From assembly GCF_003626655.1 (NCBI RefSeq), contig NZ_RBAN01000003.1, positions 496,001-560,000 of the forward strand: DNA of 64,000 nt, given 5' to 3'. The stretch's first letter is position 1. Every line of letters begins with the position of its first letter. This document shows positions 43,232 through 52,870 of the stretch, piece after piece. Made by a program: the position numbers and the translations under genes. This DNA comes from Micromonospora costi. Lineage in GTDB: Bacteria > Actinomycetota > Actinomycetes > Mycobacteriales > Micromonosporaceae. The notes under the pieces were generated by a model. The model had not been told where the DNA came from. It made no database searches and was given only the letters and a program-made list of their open reading frames with translations.

Positions 43232-44062
43232 ATGTCCGAGGTGTCACCCTCCGCCGACCCGACCCCATCGGCACCGGCCGACCCGAGCCCGCCGGCCGCG
43301 CCGGTTCCGGGGCCGTGGACCGCGCCGGATCCGGGCCCGTGGGCGCCTCCCGATGCGCGCGGGCCGGCCGGCCACGGTCACGGCCCGGTTCCCGCCGCCG
43401 CGCCGCCGCCGGCCGGTTGGGTCCACCCGCCGGCCCCGGGCACCGTGCCGCCCGGCTGGCCTCCACCGCCGATCCCCGGCGCCACGCCGCCGGGCTGGTC
43501 CGCGCCAGGCCGTCAGGCGTACGGGCACCCCTGGCCGTACGGCCACCCCGCCGCCCCGCCGGCCCGGCCGCGCAAAGGCTCGGCTGTCGGCGCGACCGTC
43601 GCCGTGGCCGCCGTGCTCGTGCTCGTTCTCTGCGGCGCCCTCGGCGCGGTCGCCCTGCTGCGCTGGTCGGACATGCCGAGCCCGGACGGCCCGGTGGCCG
43701 AGCAGCCGTACGACGGCCCGTTCTACGAGGGCGAGGACGACGAGGAGGACGACGAGGAGCCGTGGCCCGTGTCACCGGCGTTGACGGCGTCCGGCGCGCC
43801 GGGCACAACCCGCGTGGTCTACGAGGTCACCGGTGACGGCCCGGTCGCGCTCGAGTACTACGACGCGAACGGCGACTTCGTGCAGGAGCCGGACGTGGCC
43901 TTGCCCTGGCGGCTGGACCTCAGGAAGCAGAATGCCGACCGGCTCATGGTGCTCGCGCACACCTCGGACGGGCAGGCGCGGCTCACCTGCCGGATCACGG
44001 TGAACGGCCGGACCGTCGACCGCCAGACGGCCACCGGCTACGGCACGAGCTGCTTCGGCTGA
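43232..44062 (+). CDS. MmpS-like membrane protein with proline-rich N-terminus
   Basis: 276 residues: a cytoplasmic Pro/Ala/Gly-rich region (about 1-125), one transmembrane helix (about 130-152), an acidic stretch (EGEDDEEDDEE) and a C-terminal extracytoplasmic beta domain (VVYEVTGDGPVALEYYDANG ... CRITVNGRTVD ... CFG). That last domain resembles MmpS-type transport accessory proteins. ATG at 43232 with GGAG upstream. A paralogue follows at 44130. No MmpL-type transporter is adjacent, so the function is open. Confidence 0.75.
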   Translation: MSEVSPSADPTPSAPADPSPPAAPVPGPWTAPDPGPWAPPDARGPAGHGHGPVPAAAPPPAGWVHPPAPGTVPPGWPPPPIPGATPPGWSAPGRQAYGHPWPYGHPAAPPARPRKGSAVGATVAVAAVLVLVLCGALGAVALLRWSDMPSPDGPVAEQPYDGPFYEGEDDEEDDEEPWPVSPALTASGAPGTTRVVYEVTGDGPVALEYYDANGDFVQEPDVALPWRLDLRKQNADRLMVLAHTSDGQARLTCRITVNGRTVDRQTATGYGTSCFG

Positions 44063-44129
44063 GGCCGCCGGGCGGACGACACGTAGGCTGGCCGCGCCCG
44101 CCGACCGGTCCCACCCCCCTGGAGCAGCC

Positions 44130-44834
44130 ATGCCCGAGGAGCATCCACCCTCCGAACCGCCGGAGCCGTCGGCGGCCCCGCACCCGTGGGCGCCGCCCGA
44201 CCAGCCGTCGGCGCGCCTCTCCGATCCCTGGCTTCCGGTCGACCCGCATCCGTGGGGGGCGCCCGCCCCGTCCGCCGCGACCCACCCGTACGGCGGCGAG
44301 CCGGCGGCCGACGCGCACCGTCCCCGTCCGGCCCAGGGCCGGCGGCTCCGGCGGGTGGTGATCGGCGCGGCGCTCGCCGTGGCGCTCCTCGTCGGCGGCG
44401 GCGTCGGGATCGCCGTCTCCATCAGCGACGGTCCCGCCGACGAGGCACGGGACGAGCCGGCAGCCGAAAGCCCGTGGCAGGACCGGGGGAACGCCGAGGC
44501 CGCGGCGGACGCGTCGCCGACCCCGTCGGCCGCGCCCGCCACGACGCCGTCCACCGGACCCGGCCGCATCTCGGTGGTCTACGAGGTGACCGGACAGGGA
44601 CGGGCCGACGTCCTCTACTCCGACGCGAACGGTGAGCCGGTCTGGGTGGACGGGGCGCGGCTGCCGTGGCGGAAGAGCATCCGGACCGATCGCCGCGACC
44701 AGGTGATGGTGCAGGTCGGCAGGACCGACGCGACGACCGGGGAGCAGATCGCCTGTTCGCTGGCCGTGGACGGCGAGGCACCGGTGACGGAGGAGGTCGA
44801 CGGCCACGCGTGGCGCGCCAGCTGCTTCGGCTGA
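44130..44834 (+). CDS. MmpS-like membrane protein (paralogue)
   Basis: 234 residues with the same design as its left neighbour: Pro-rich cytoplasmic part, transmembrane helix (about 72-95), linker, and a C-terminal domain with VVYEVTGQGRADVLYSDANG, ACSLAVDGEAPV and a terminal SCFG. The cysteine positions match between paralogues, suggesting one disulfide. Tandem duplication is evident, with divergence concentrated in the linker. It is followed by an aminotransferase 43 bp away. Confidence 0.75.
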   Translation: MPEEHPPSEPPEPSAAPHPWAPPDQPSARLSDPWLPVDPHPWGAPAPSAATHPYGGEPAADAHRPRPAQGRRLRRVVIGAALAVALLVGGGVGIAVSISDGPADEARDEPAAESPWQDRGNAEAAADASPTPSAAPATTPSTGPGRISVVYEVTGQGRADVLYSDANGEPVWVDGARLPWRKSIRTDRRDQVMVQVGRTDATTGEQIACSLAVDGEAPVTEEVDGHAWRASCFG

Positions 44835-44877
44835 GCGGCCGGTCGAGCCGGCGGTCGGGCGTCGTAGGCTGGCGGGC

Positions 44878-46074
44878 GTGACGACGACGACCACCGATGC
44901 CGACCCGCTGGTGGCCCGGATGCGGCCGTTCGGCACGACCATCTTCGCCGAGATGTCCGCCCTCGCCGTCCGCACCGGCGCGGTCAACCTGGGGCAGGGC
45001 TTCCCCGACACCGACGGCCCGCCGGAGATGCTGGCCGCGGCGGCCGAGGCGCTGCGCTCCGGGCAGAACCAGTACCCGCCCGGGCCGGGGATTCCCGCCC
45101 TGCGCACGGCGGTCGCGGAGCACCAGCGCCGGTTCTGGGGGCTGGAGTACGACCCGGACGGCGAGATCGTGGTGACGGCGGGCGCCACCGAGGCGGTCGC
45201 CGCCGCGATCCTCGCCCTGTGCGAGCCGGGCGACGAGGTGGTCTGCTTCGAGCCGTACTACGACTCGTACGCCGCCTCGATCGCCCTGGCCGGCGCGGTC
45301 CGCCGGCCGGTCACGCTGCGCCCCGCGGACGACGGCCGGTACGCCTTCGACCCGGCCGCGCTGCGCGCGGCGTTCGGCCCGCGGACCCGGCTCGTGCTGC
45401 TCAACTCGCCGCACAACCCGACCGGCAAGGTGTTCACCCCGGCCGAGCTGGCGCTCGTCGCCGAGCTGTGCCAGGAGCACGGCGCGTACGCGGTGACCGA
45501 CGAGGTGTACGAGCACCTGGTCTTCACCGACGCGTCCGCCCCGCACGTCCCCCTCGCCACGCTGCCCGGCATGCGGGACCGCACCCTGCGCATCTCCTCG
45601 GCCGGCAAGACGTTCTCCTGCACCGGGTGGAAGGTCGGCTGGGCGAGCGGGCCGGCCGCGCTGGTCTCCGCGGTCCTCCGGGTGAAGCAGTTCCTGACGT
45701 TCGTGAACGCGGCGCCCCTCCAGCCCGCGGTCGCCGTGGCGCTGGGCCTGCCGGACGCGTACTTCACCGGGTTCCGCTCGGACCTGCAGGCACGCCGGGA
45801 CCAGCTGGTCGCCGGGTTGACCGACGCCGGCTTCGAGGTGCTCGCGCCCGAGGGCACGTACTTCGTGACGGCCGACGTGACCGCGCTCGGCGGCCGCGAC
45901 GGCGTGGAGTTCTGCCGCTCGCTGCCGGAGCGGTGCGGCGTGGTGGCCGTGCCGACGCAGGTCTTCTACGACGACGCCGAGGCCGGGCGGCGGCTCGTCC
46001 GCTTCGCCTTCTGCAAGCGCCCGGAGGTGCTCGCCGAGGCGGTCACGCGCCTACGCCGCCTCGCGGCCGCCTGA
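44878..46074 (+). CDS. Class I/II PLP-dependent aminotransferase (DapC-like)
   Basis: 398 residues. PLP lysine in SSAGKTFSCTGWK near residue 244, NSPHNPTGKVF and the arginine in VRFAFCK. It is closest, from memory, to the actinobacterial DapC/kynurenine-aminotransferase-like group, which includes the assigned N-succinyldiaminopimelate aminotransferase of Mycobacterium; a methionine or aromatic transaminase is also possible. GTG start at 44878. Confidence 0.9.
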   Translation: MTTTTTDADPLVARMRPFGTTIFAEMSALAVRTGAVNLGQGFPDTDGPPEMLAAAAEALRSGQNQYPPGPGIPALRTAVAEHQRRFWGLEYDPDGEIVVTAGATEAVAAAILALCEPGDEVVCFEPYYDSYAASIALAGAVRRPVTLRPADDGRYAFDPAALRAAFGPRTRLVLLNSPHNPTGKVFTPAELALVAELCQEHGAYAVTDEVYEHLVFTDASAPHVPLATLPGMRDRTLRISSAGKTFSCTGWKVGWASGPAALVSAVLRVKQFLTFVNAAPLQPAVAVALGLPDAYFTGFRSDLQARRDQLVAGLTDAGFEVLAPEGTYFVTADVTALGGRDGVEFCRSLPERCGVVAVPTQVFYDDAEAGRRLVRFAFCKRPEVLAEAVTRLRRLAAA

Positions 46075-46082
46075 GCCGTACC

Positions 46083-46691
46083 CTAGCCGGCCGCTCTGGC
46101 CGCCCCGGGTTCGTCCGTGGCGGGCGGCTCCGCCGGACGGCGGTTCGCGGCGATCGTGGCGAGCAGTGTTCCGCCGTCGGCGAGCAGCACGGACTCCGCG
46201 TCGTCCACGAAGGCGAGGTCCGCCTCCACGTGGCGGCTCGCGGCCGCGAGGAGCAGCACCACCACCGGATCCTTCTCGGCGCGCCGGAGGCCGTCGAGGT
46301 TGCGCAGTTCGCGTAGCAGGTGCCCGCGCTGGTTGCCGAGCACGCCGCGGACGGTGGAGGCGGAACCGGACCGCGCGGCGGCGGTCACCTTGAGGAAGAA
46401 GTCGTCCCGGAAGCCTCCGCTGCGCGGGCTCGGCGCACCCAGCCAGCGGTCCAGTTCGGCGCGGCCGTCATCGGTGATCTCGTAGACCACCCGGTCGGGC
46501 TTGACCGGCTGGGGCTGGCGTTCGGCGACCACCAGGCCGTCGCGGGAGAGCCGGTCGAGGATCTGGTAGAGGTGCCCGATGTTGAGCGGCCCCCACTGTG
46601 GACCGACGGCGCTCTCGAACTCGCCCTTCAGCTCGTAGCCGTAGCTGGGCCCGCGGGCGAGCAACGCCAGGACCGCGTGCTGGATCGCCAT
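46083..46691 (-). CDS. PadR-family transcriptional regulator
   Basis: 202 residues. Winged HTH at 1-85 (LALLARGPSYGYELKGEFE, GHLYQILDRLSRDGLV, YEITDDGRAEL), then a helical dimerisation region (Vir_act_alpha_C type) and a Pro/Ala tail. The ATG at 46691 follows GGAGGAC. Divergent from an FtsX-type ABC operon; the near-perfect 19-bp palindrome between them at 46712-46730 is the likely operator, so it should repress both itself and the transporter. Confidence 0.9.
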   Translation of the reverse strand: MAIQHAVLALLARGPSYGYELKGEFESAVGPQWGPLNIGHLYQILDRLSRDGLVVAERQPQPVKPDRVVYEITDDGRAELDRWLGAPSPRSGGFRDDFFLKVTAAARSGSASTVRGVLGNQRGHLLRELRNLDGLRRAEKDPVVVLLLAAASRHVEADLAFVDDAESVLLADGGTLLATIAANRRPAEPPATDEPGAARAAG

Positions 46692-46711
46692 CGTGTCCTC
46701 CGATTTCAGGC

Positions 46712-46730
46712 TTGCATTGTGACAATGTAA
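46712..46730. promoter_or_regulatory. PadR operator
   Basis: TTGCATTGT-G-ACAATGTAA: 9-bp arms with one mismatch around a single base, AT-rich in a GC-rich region, midway between the divergent PadR and ABC permease starts. Fits the PadR dyad consensus. Confidence 0.75.
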
Positions 46731-46769
46731 CGCGCAGAGTGAGGGACAGCACAACGGGGAGGCGCGAAA

Positions 46770-49598
46770 ATGCTCAGGTTCATCTGGGGCCAGCTTCGCG
46801 GCCGTGCGGGCCGGTCGGTGGCGCTCATGGTCGGCGTGCTCGTGGCGACGACCGGGTTCGTCGTGCTCACGGGCGCCACCACCACCTCCCGCCTGGACAT
46901 CACCGGCGCGGTGGAGCGCAACACCCGGGCCGCCTACGACATCCTGGTCCGTCCCAAGGGGACGCGCACTCCCCTGGAGGCCGAGCGCCGCCTGGTCCAG
47001 CCCAACTACCTCTCCGGCCTCTTCGGCGGCATAACCCCCGCACAGTACGAGCAGGTGAGGCAGATCCCGGGCATCGACGTGGCCGCTCCGATCGCGATGC
47101 TGGGCTATTCGACCTCGTCGGTGCGGGTCCGGTTCGACCTGACCGACGCGGTCGACCGATCCTTGGAGCGGCAGGTCATCCGGCTCGACCCGACCTTCAT
47201 GGCCGAACGTGGGCTCTCCACCGCTCCCAGCAGGCCGCGCTACGTGTACGTGACAAAGCGCCCACTGATCTACCCCGAGTGGGACGGGGACCGGAACGAT
47301 TCCTCGTCTCCGTACTCGGACGGCCGAACATACCGGTACAACCCAGAGTGCGGGGAGGTCCCACGGGAGGCGCTCCCCGGTGGACGGAGCGAACCGATCT
47401 GCGACCCGCAGCTGATGGTGCAGCCTGCGAACGGTGGGCTGACCTCCGAACGGGAGAGCTGGAGTGTCGACACCGTCCGACTGCTGCCCGATGGGCGTTT
47501 CGAGGCGAACAGCTGGCTGCCCGACCGCGCCCAACGCGTCGTCACCGACCAACTGGTGGTCACCTACCGGGTGACGGTGCCGTTCCTGCTGGCCGCCGTC
47601 GATCCCGACGCGGAGCAGCGCCTCGTCGGCCTGCGCGACGCGGTGACCGAGGGCCGCCCGCTCCGGCCGGACGACACCACCACCGAGACCCCGCTCGGAC
47701 CCGGCGCGCTCCAGCGGTCGATCCCGGTGTTGAGCACCAGCCGTCCCTACCTCGACGTGACCGTGCGGTCCGCCCTCACCCGGCTGCCGCAGGCGCGGCC
47801 CGCGGGGCTTGACGTGGACGAACTGGAGCGGACGATGCGCCGCGCCACCGGGATCGGCGCCGGGGTCCGGGAGTACGCGCTGACCGACGGGTATCGCGAC
47901 CTGCTCGCCGAAGGCATCTCCGACACCGGCTGCTGCATGGGCGACATGCAGACGATCATCCAGGCGGGCGCCCCGGAGTACGAGCGACTTCCCGATGGCA
48001 CCCTCCGAGCTGTCGCGCGACCAGCCTTCGATCCCGCGCTCTACGGCGGCCAGAACAATCTCAACTTCCGCCCCCGTCCGTGGCTGGCCGATGACAGCGG
48101 CTTCCGCCCGGTGACCGCCCTGCCGCAACCGCCAACGGGCTCGAACCTCCAGATCCGGGTCTGGCGGACCGTCGGCGTCTTCGATCCGGAGAAGCTGAGC
48201 GGGTTCAGCGACCTGTCCCGGGTACCGCTGGAGACGTACGAGCCGCCACGCACCGACGGTGCCGACGAACGTAGCCGCCAGGCGCTGGGCGGCCGGCCGC
48301 TGGAGCCGAGCGGCAACCCGGCCGGCTACCTCTCCTCTCCGCCCCTGCTGCTCACCAGCCTCGCCGCGGTGCCGAAGCTGCTGGAGGGCGATGCCAACCG
48401 GACCCGGACCGCGCCGATCAGTGCGATCCGGGTCCGGGTGACCGACGTCGCCGGCTACACCGAGCGGTCCGCCGAGCGGGTCCGGCTCGTCGCCGAGCGG
48501 ATCGCCGACAGGACCGGGCTGGACGTCGATCTCACCTTCGGCTCCTCTCCCGCTCCGCAGACCGTGGAGCTGCCCGCGGGCTCGTTCGGCCGGCCCGAGC
48601 TACGGCTGACCGAGCCGTGGTCGGCGCTCGGCGTGGCCTCGGTCATCACCCGGGCCGTGGACCGCAAGAGCGTGGTGCTGTTCCTCCTGGTGCTGGTGGT
48701 CTGCGCGCTGTTCCTCGGCAACGCGGTCAGCGCCGCCGTCCGGGACCGGCGGCCCGAGCTGGCGGTGCTCGCCTGCCTCGGCTGGCCGGTCCGCCGGATC
48801 GGGGCGCTGATCCTCGGCGAGGTCGCGTTGCTCGGGCTCGGGGCGGGCCTGCTCTCGCTGGCCCTCGCGGTGCCGCTCGGCGCCGCGCTCGGCATCGAGG
48901 TCGACTGGCGGCGGGCGGCGTTGGCCGTACCGGTGGCCCTGCTGCTCGCGCTGGCGGCGGGCGCGGTGCCGGCGCTGCGGGCCGCGCGCGCCCACCCGGC
49001 CGGCGCGCTGCGCCCGGTGGTGGCGGGTGCCCGCCGGGTACGCCGCCCGCGCACCCTGGTGGGCCTCGCCGTGACGAACCTGCTGCGCACACCCGGACGC
49101 ACACTCCTCGGCGCCGGCGCCCTGGCGATCGGCGTGGCCGCGCTGACGCTGGTCACGGCCGCGGCGTACGCCTTCCGCGGCACCATCGTCGGCAGCCTGC
49201 TCGGCGACGTGGTGTCGCTCAGCGTGCGGGGCGCGGACACGGCGGCGGCCGCCGCGACGGTGCTGCTCGGCGCCGCGGCGGTGGCGGACGTTCTCTACCT
49301 CAACATCCGCGACCGGGCCGCCGAACTGGCCACCCTGCGTGCGCTGGGCTGGACCGACGGCGCGCTGGCCCGGCTCGTCGGCTACGAGGGGCTGGCGCTG
49401 GGCGTTGCGGGCGCGATGACCGGGGCGGCCGTGGGTCTCGGCGGCGCGGCCTGGATGATCGGCGGCCTTCCCGGCGCACTGGTCCTGGTCGCCACGCTGG
49501 TCGCCCTCGGCGGAGTGCTGGTGACCTCCCTCGCCGCCCTCGTGCCCACCACCCTGTTGCGCCGCCTCCGGACGGCACGCCTACTGGCAGAGGAGTAG
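46770..49598 (+). CDS. FtsX-like ABC transporter permease
   Basis: 942 residues. An N-terminal transmembrane helix (about 10-35) is followed by a roughly 590-residue extracytoplasmic domain, then two FtsX-type blocks of helices near 630-750 and 775-925 (VVLFLLVLVVCALFLGNAVS, AELATLRALGWTDGALARLV). Large-periplasmic-domain permeases of the MacB type drive mechanical export or envelope work rather than ordinary transport. The external domain uses more codons ending in A or T than its surroundings, which may mark faster evolution. Partner ATPase 3 bp downstream; PadR upstream. Confidence 0.88.
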   Translation: MLRFIWGQLRGRAGRSVALMVGVLVATTGFVVLTGATTTSRLDITGAVERNTRAAYDILVRPKGTRTPLEAERRLVQPNYLSGLFGGITPAQYEQVRQIPGIDVAAPIAMLGYSTSSVRVRFDLTDAVDRSLERQVIRLDPTFMAERGLSTAPSRPRYVYVTKRPLIYPEWDGDRNDSSSPYSDGRTYRYNPECGEVPREALPGGRSEPICDPQLMVQPANGGLTSERESWSVDTVRLLPDGRFEANSWLPDRAQRVVTDQLVVTYRVTVPFLLAAVDPDAEQRLVGLRDAVTEGRPLRPDDTTTETPLGPGALQRSIPVLSTSRPYLDVTVRSALTRLPQARPAGLDVDELERTMRRATGIGAGVREYALTDGYRDLLAEGISDTGCCMGDMQTIIQAGAPEYERLPDGTLRAVARPAFDPALYGGQNNLNFRPRPWLADDSGFRPVTALPQPPTGSNLQIRVWRTVGVFDPEKLSGFSDLSRVPLETYEPPRTDGADERSRQALGGRPLEPSGNPAGYLSSPPLLLTSLAAVPKLLEGDANRTRTAPISAIRVRVTDVAGYTERSAERVRLVAERIADRTGLDVDLTFGSSPAPQTVELPAGSFGRPELRLTEPWSALGVASVITRAVDRKSVVLFLLVLVVCALFLGNAVSAAVRDRRPELAVLACLGWPVRRIGALILGEVALLGLGAGLLSLALAVPLGAALGIEVDWRRAALAVPVALLLALAAGAVPALRAARAHPAGALRPVVAGARRVRRPRTLVGLAVTNLLRTPGRTLLGAGALAIGVAALTLVTAAAYAFRGTIVGSLLGDVVSLSVRGADTAAAAATVLLGAAAVADVLYLNIRDRAAELATLRALGWTDGALARLVGYEGLALGVAGAMTGAAVGLGGAAWMIGGLPGALVLVATLVALGGVLVTSLAALVPTTLLRRLRTARLLAEE

Positions 49599-49601
49599 AC
49601 G

Positions 49602-50348
49602 ATGAGCGAGCACACCGGCAGCACGGTCTCGGTGGAACACCTGGTCCGGCGGTTCGGCAGCGGCGCGGAGCGGCTGACGGCGGTCGACGACGTGTCGTTG
49701 ACGATCGGGGCCGGTGAGGTGGTGGCACTGACCGGGCCCAGCGGGTCGGGCAAGTCGACGCTGCTGCACCTGATCGGCGCGATCGAGCAGCCCGACGAGG
49801 GGACGGTCACCGTCGACGGCGTGGACGTCACCGGTCTCCGCCGGGCGGGGCTGGCACGCTACCGGCAGCGGGTCGGCTTCGTCTTCCAGCGCTACCACCT
49901 GCTGCCCGCGCTCACGGTGCTGGACAACGTGCTCGCTCCCGTGCTGCCCCGCCGCGGTCGCGCCGACCACCTGGCTCAGGCCCGCGACCTGATCGACGCC
50001 GTGGGCCTGGCCGGGCGGGAACGTGCCCTGCCCGCGCACCTCTCCGGCGGGCAGCAGCAGCGGGTGGCCATCGCCCGCGCGCTGATGGGCCGGCCCGGCC
50101 TGCTGCTCGCCGACGAGCCCACCGGCAACCTCGACTCGACCACGGGCGCCCAGATCCTCGACCTGCTGCTCGGCCTCCGGGAGCGGCACGGCCTGACGAT
50201 CCTGCTCGCCACGCACGAGCAGGCGGTCGCGGCGCGCTGCGACCGCCTGGTGAGGCTGGGCGACGGCCGGGTCGTCGAGGACCTCGACCTCACCGACGGC
50301 GAGGACCCGGCCGACACGTACGACCGGGTCGCCCGCCTGCGGCTCTGA
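49602..50348 (+). CDS. ABC transporter ATP-binding protein (MacB/LolD type)
   Basis: 248 residues. Walker A GPSGSGKSTLL, Q-loop GFVFQRYHLLP, signature LSGGQQQRVAIARAL, Walker B LLLADEPTGNLD, H-loop LLATHEQAV, all intact. It energises the permease encoded just upstream. The pair is probably induced when the divergent PadR protein releases its operator, for example by a toxic compound. Confidence 0.95.
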   Translation: MSEHTGSTVSVEHLVRRFGSGAERLTAVDDVSLTIGAGEVVALTGPSGSGKSTLLHLIGAIEQPDEGTVTVDGVDVTGLRRAGLARYRQRVGFVFQRYHLLPALTVLDNVLAPVLPRRGRADHLAQARDLIDAVGLAGRERALPAHLSGGQQQRVAIARALMGRPGLLLADEPTGNLDSTTGAQILDLLLGLRERHGLTILLATHEQAVAARCDRLVRLGDGRVVEDLDLTDGEDPADTYDRVARLRL

Positions 50349-50354
50349 CGCGTC

Positions 50355-51713
50355 CTAGGCGCCGACGGGGCTCGCGTTGCGAACCTGGTCGGCGATCCGC
50401 TCGGCCACGGCACGGGCGGTCGACTCGGTGGCCGCCTCGACCATCACCCGGACCAGGGGCTCGGTGCCGGAGGGGCGCAGCAGCACCCGGCCGGTGCCGT
50501 CCAGCTCGGCCTCGGCCCGCTCGACCTCGGCTCGTACGGCCGGCGCCCCGGCGCCCACGGTACGGTCGCCGACCGGCACGTTGATGAGCACCTGCGGGAG
50601 CTTGGTCACCACGGCGGCCAGGTCGGCCAGAGTGCGGCCGGTGGCCGCCATGCGCGACATGAGGTGCAGGCCGGTGAGCACGCCGTCGCCCGTGGTGGCG
50701 TACGCCGGCATGACGATGTGCCCGCTCTGCTCGCCGCCCAGCGCCAGCCCGGACGCGCGCAGCTCCTCCAGCACGTACCGGTCGCCGACCTTCGTCTCGA
50801 CCAGGCGGATGCCCTCGGCGGACATCGCGAGCCGCAGGCCGAGGTTGCTCATCACCGTGGCGACCAGGGTGTCGTCGGTGAGGGTGCCGGCCTCCCGCAT
50901 GGCCAGCGCGAGGATCGCCATGACCTGGTCGCCGTCCACCTCGTCGCCGGCCGCGGTCACGGCCACGCAGCGGTCGGCGTCGCCGTCGTGCGCGATGCCC
51001 AGGTGCGCGCCGTGCTCGACCACGGCGGCGCGCAGCGCCTCGATGTGGTTCGACCCGCACCCGTCGTTGATGTTGAGCCCGTCCGGCTCGGCGTGGATGG
51101 CGATCACCTCGGCGCCGGCCTCCCGGTACGCGGCCGGGGCCACGTCGGCCGCCGCGCCGTTCGCGCAGTCGACCACGACCTTGATCCCGTCGAGCCGGTG
51201 CGGCACGGTCCCCACCAGGTGCTGCACGTAGTGGTCCGCGCCGTCGAGCAGGTCGTGCACCCGCCCCACGCCGGCACCCACCGGCCGCTCCCAGGCGGTG
51301 GTGGCGTTCGCCTCGACCGCCGCCTCGATCTTCATCTCGATCTCGTCGGGGAGCTTGTGCCCGCCCGCGGCGAAGAGCTTGATCCCGTTGTCCGGCATCG
51401 GGTTGTGCGACGCGGAGAGCATCACGCCGAGGTCCGCCTTGGCCTCCGCGGTCAGGAACGCCACCGCGGGTGTGGGCAGGACGCCGACGCGGACCACGGT
51501 GGCCCCCGCGCTGGTGAGCCCGGCCACCACGGCCGCCTCCAGCATCTCGCCGCTGGCCCGGGTGTCCCGGCCGACCACCGCCACGGGCGGATGGCTCCGG
51601 TCCGTCTCGGCGAGCGTGTGGGCGGCGGCGACCGCCACCGCGAGCGCCAACTCAGGGGTGAGATCCACGTTCGCCCGCCCGCGGACGCCGTCCGTGCCGA
51701 ACAACCGACCCAT
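50355..51713 (-). CDS. glmM: Phosphoglucosamine mutase
   Basis: 452 residues. Turns glucosamine-6-phosphate from GlmS into the 1-phosphate for UDP-GlcNAc. The start is MGRLFGTDGVRG; the phosphoserine lies in SASHNPMPDNG near residue 98; the metal loop is DGDADRC and the sugar loop GEQSGH. The ATG at 51713 has GGAGGT upstream; a TTG at 51722 is in frame but less likely. Downstream of rplM-rpsI on the same strand, the usual actinobacterial order. Confidence 0.97.
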   Translation of the reverse strand: MGRLFGTDGVRGRANVDLTPELALAVAVAAAHTLAETDRSHPPVAVVGRDTRASGEMLEAAVVAGLTSAGATVVRVGVLPTPAVAFLTAEAKADLGVMLSASHNPMPDNGIKLFAAGGHKLPDEIEMKIEAAVEANATTAWERPVGAGVGRVHDLLDGADHYVQHLVGTVPHRLDGIKVVVDCANGAAADVAPAAYREAGAEVIAIHAEPDGLNINDGCGSNHIEALRAAVVEHGAHLGIAHDGDADRCVAVTAAGDEVDGDQVMAILALAMREAGTLTDDTLVATVMSNLGLRLAMSAEGIRLVETKVGDRYVLEELRASGLALGGEQSGHIVMPAYATTGDGVLTGLHLMSRMAATGRTLADLAAVVTKLPQVLINVPVGDRTVGAGAPAVRAEVERAEAELDGTGRVLLRPSGTEPLVRVMVEAATESTARAVAERIADQVRNASPVGA

Positions 51714-51827
51714 ACCCGCCAACCTCCGATGAACGGTCGAAGAAGGAGAAAGCGAAACGGCCGGCCACCTCCCAGGCGAGGGGAGGCGGACCGGCCGTCC
51801 GTCAGACGTACAAGGTGGTGCTGAAGG

Positions 51828-52292
51828 TCAGCGCTTCGAGTACTGGGGAGCCTTACGGGCCTTCTTGAGGCCGTACTTCTTGCTCTCCTTGACCCGGGCG
51901 TCCCGGGTCAGGAAGCCCGCCTTCTTGAGGGCCGGGCGGTCGTCCGGCTCGTTCACGATCAGGGCCCGGGCGATGGCCAGCCGGAGCGCGCCGGCCTGAC
52001 CGGTGATGCCGCCGCCGCGCAGGTTGGCGATGACGTCGAACGCCTCCGGCTTCTCGGCGGTCACCAGCGGGTCCTTGATCAGCTGCTGGTGCACCTTGCT
52101 CGGGAAGTAAGCCTCGAGGTCCCGGCCGTTGCAGGTGATCTTGCCGGTGCCCGGCACGATCCGCACCCGCACGATGGCCTCCTTGCGGCGGCCGACGGTC
52201 TGGATCGGGCGGTCACCACGGGGCGCGCGGGCGACGGGCGCCGGCGCCTCGGTGGCCTCGGGGGCGACCTCGGTGGCGGTGATGTCGGTCAT
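51828..52292 (-). CDS. rpsI: 30S ribosomal protein S9
   Basis: 154 residues. IQTVGRRKEAIVRVRIVPGTG starts the core, LRGGGITGQAGALR follows, and the C-terminus ends in the conserved PQYSKR that reaches the tRNA. An acidic/proline N-terminal extension of about 25 residues is normal for actinobacteria. 20 bp after rplM. Confidence 0.98.
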   Translation of the reverse strand: MTDITATEVAPEATEAPAPVARAPRGDRPIQTVGRRKEAIVRVRIVPGTGKITCNGRDLEAYFPSKVHQQLIKDPLVTAEKPEAFDVIANLRGGGITGQAGALRLAIARALIVNEPDDRPALKKAGFLTRDARVKESKKYGLKKARKAPQYSKR

Positions 52293-52312
52293 GCTGCTTC
52301 CTTCGCCCGCGC

Positions 52313-52756
52313 TCACTGCGCGATCTGCTTGATCTCGAACGGCACCGGCGACTGGGCGCCGTGCGGGTGCTCGGCACCGGCGTAGACCTTCAGCTTCTTG
52401 ATGAGCTGACGGCCGAGCTTGTTGTGCGGGAGCATCCCCTTGACGGCCAGCTCGATGGCCCGCTCGGGACGCTTGGTGAGCAGCTCGTCGTAGCCGACCT
52501 GCTTCAGACCACCCGGGTAGCCCGAGTGGCGGTAGGCGATCTTCTGCTGCCGCTTGTTGCCGGTCAGCGCCACCTTGCCCGCGTTCACGATGACGACGAA
52601 GTCGCCCGTGTCGACGTGCGGCGCGAAGGTCGGCTTGTGCTTGCCACGCAGCAACGTGGCGGCGTGGGTGGCCAGGCGGCCCAGCACGACATCAGAGGCG
52701 TCGATGACGTGCCACTGACGCTCGATCTCACCCGGCTTCGGGCTGTACGTACGCAC
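52313..52756 (-). CDS. rplM: 50S ribosomal protein L13
   Basis: 147 residues: WHVIDASDVVLGRLATHAAT, KVALTGNKRQQKIAYRHSGY, GMLPHNKLGRQ and a C-terminal HPHGAQSP. The GTG at 52756 (VRTYSPKPGE) has AAGGTAG upstream. First gene of the rplM-rpsI operon. Confidence 0.98.
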   Translation of the reverse strand: MRTYSPKPGEIERQWHVIDASDVVLGRLATHAATLLRGKHKPTFAPHVDTGDFVVIVNAGKVALTGNKRQQKIAYRHSGYPGGLKQVGYDELLTKRPERAIELAVKGMLPHNKLGRQLIKKLKVYAGAEHPHGAQSPVPFEIKQIAQ

Positions 52757-52870
52757 AGGTCTACCTTGTCTCGTCGTCGGTCTGGGGTCGCGCGCCGGGT
52801 CACCAGGCGCGCACGAACGACCAAGCGTACCTGATGTGGCACGCCTCTGGATGTCGTACAACAGCAGGCA

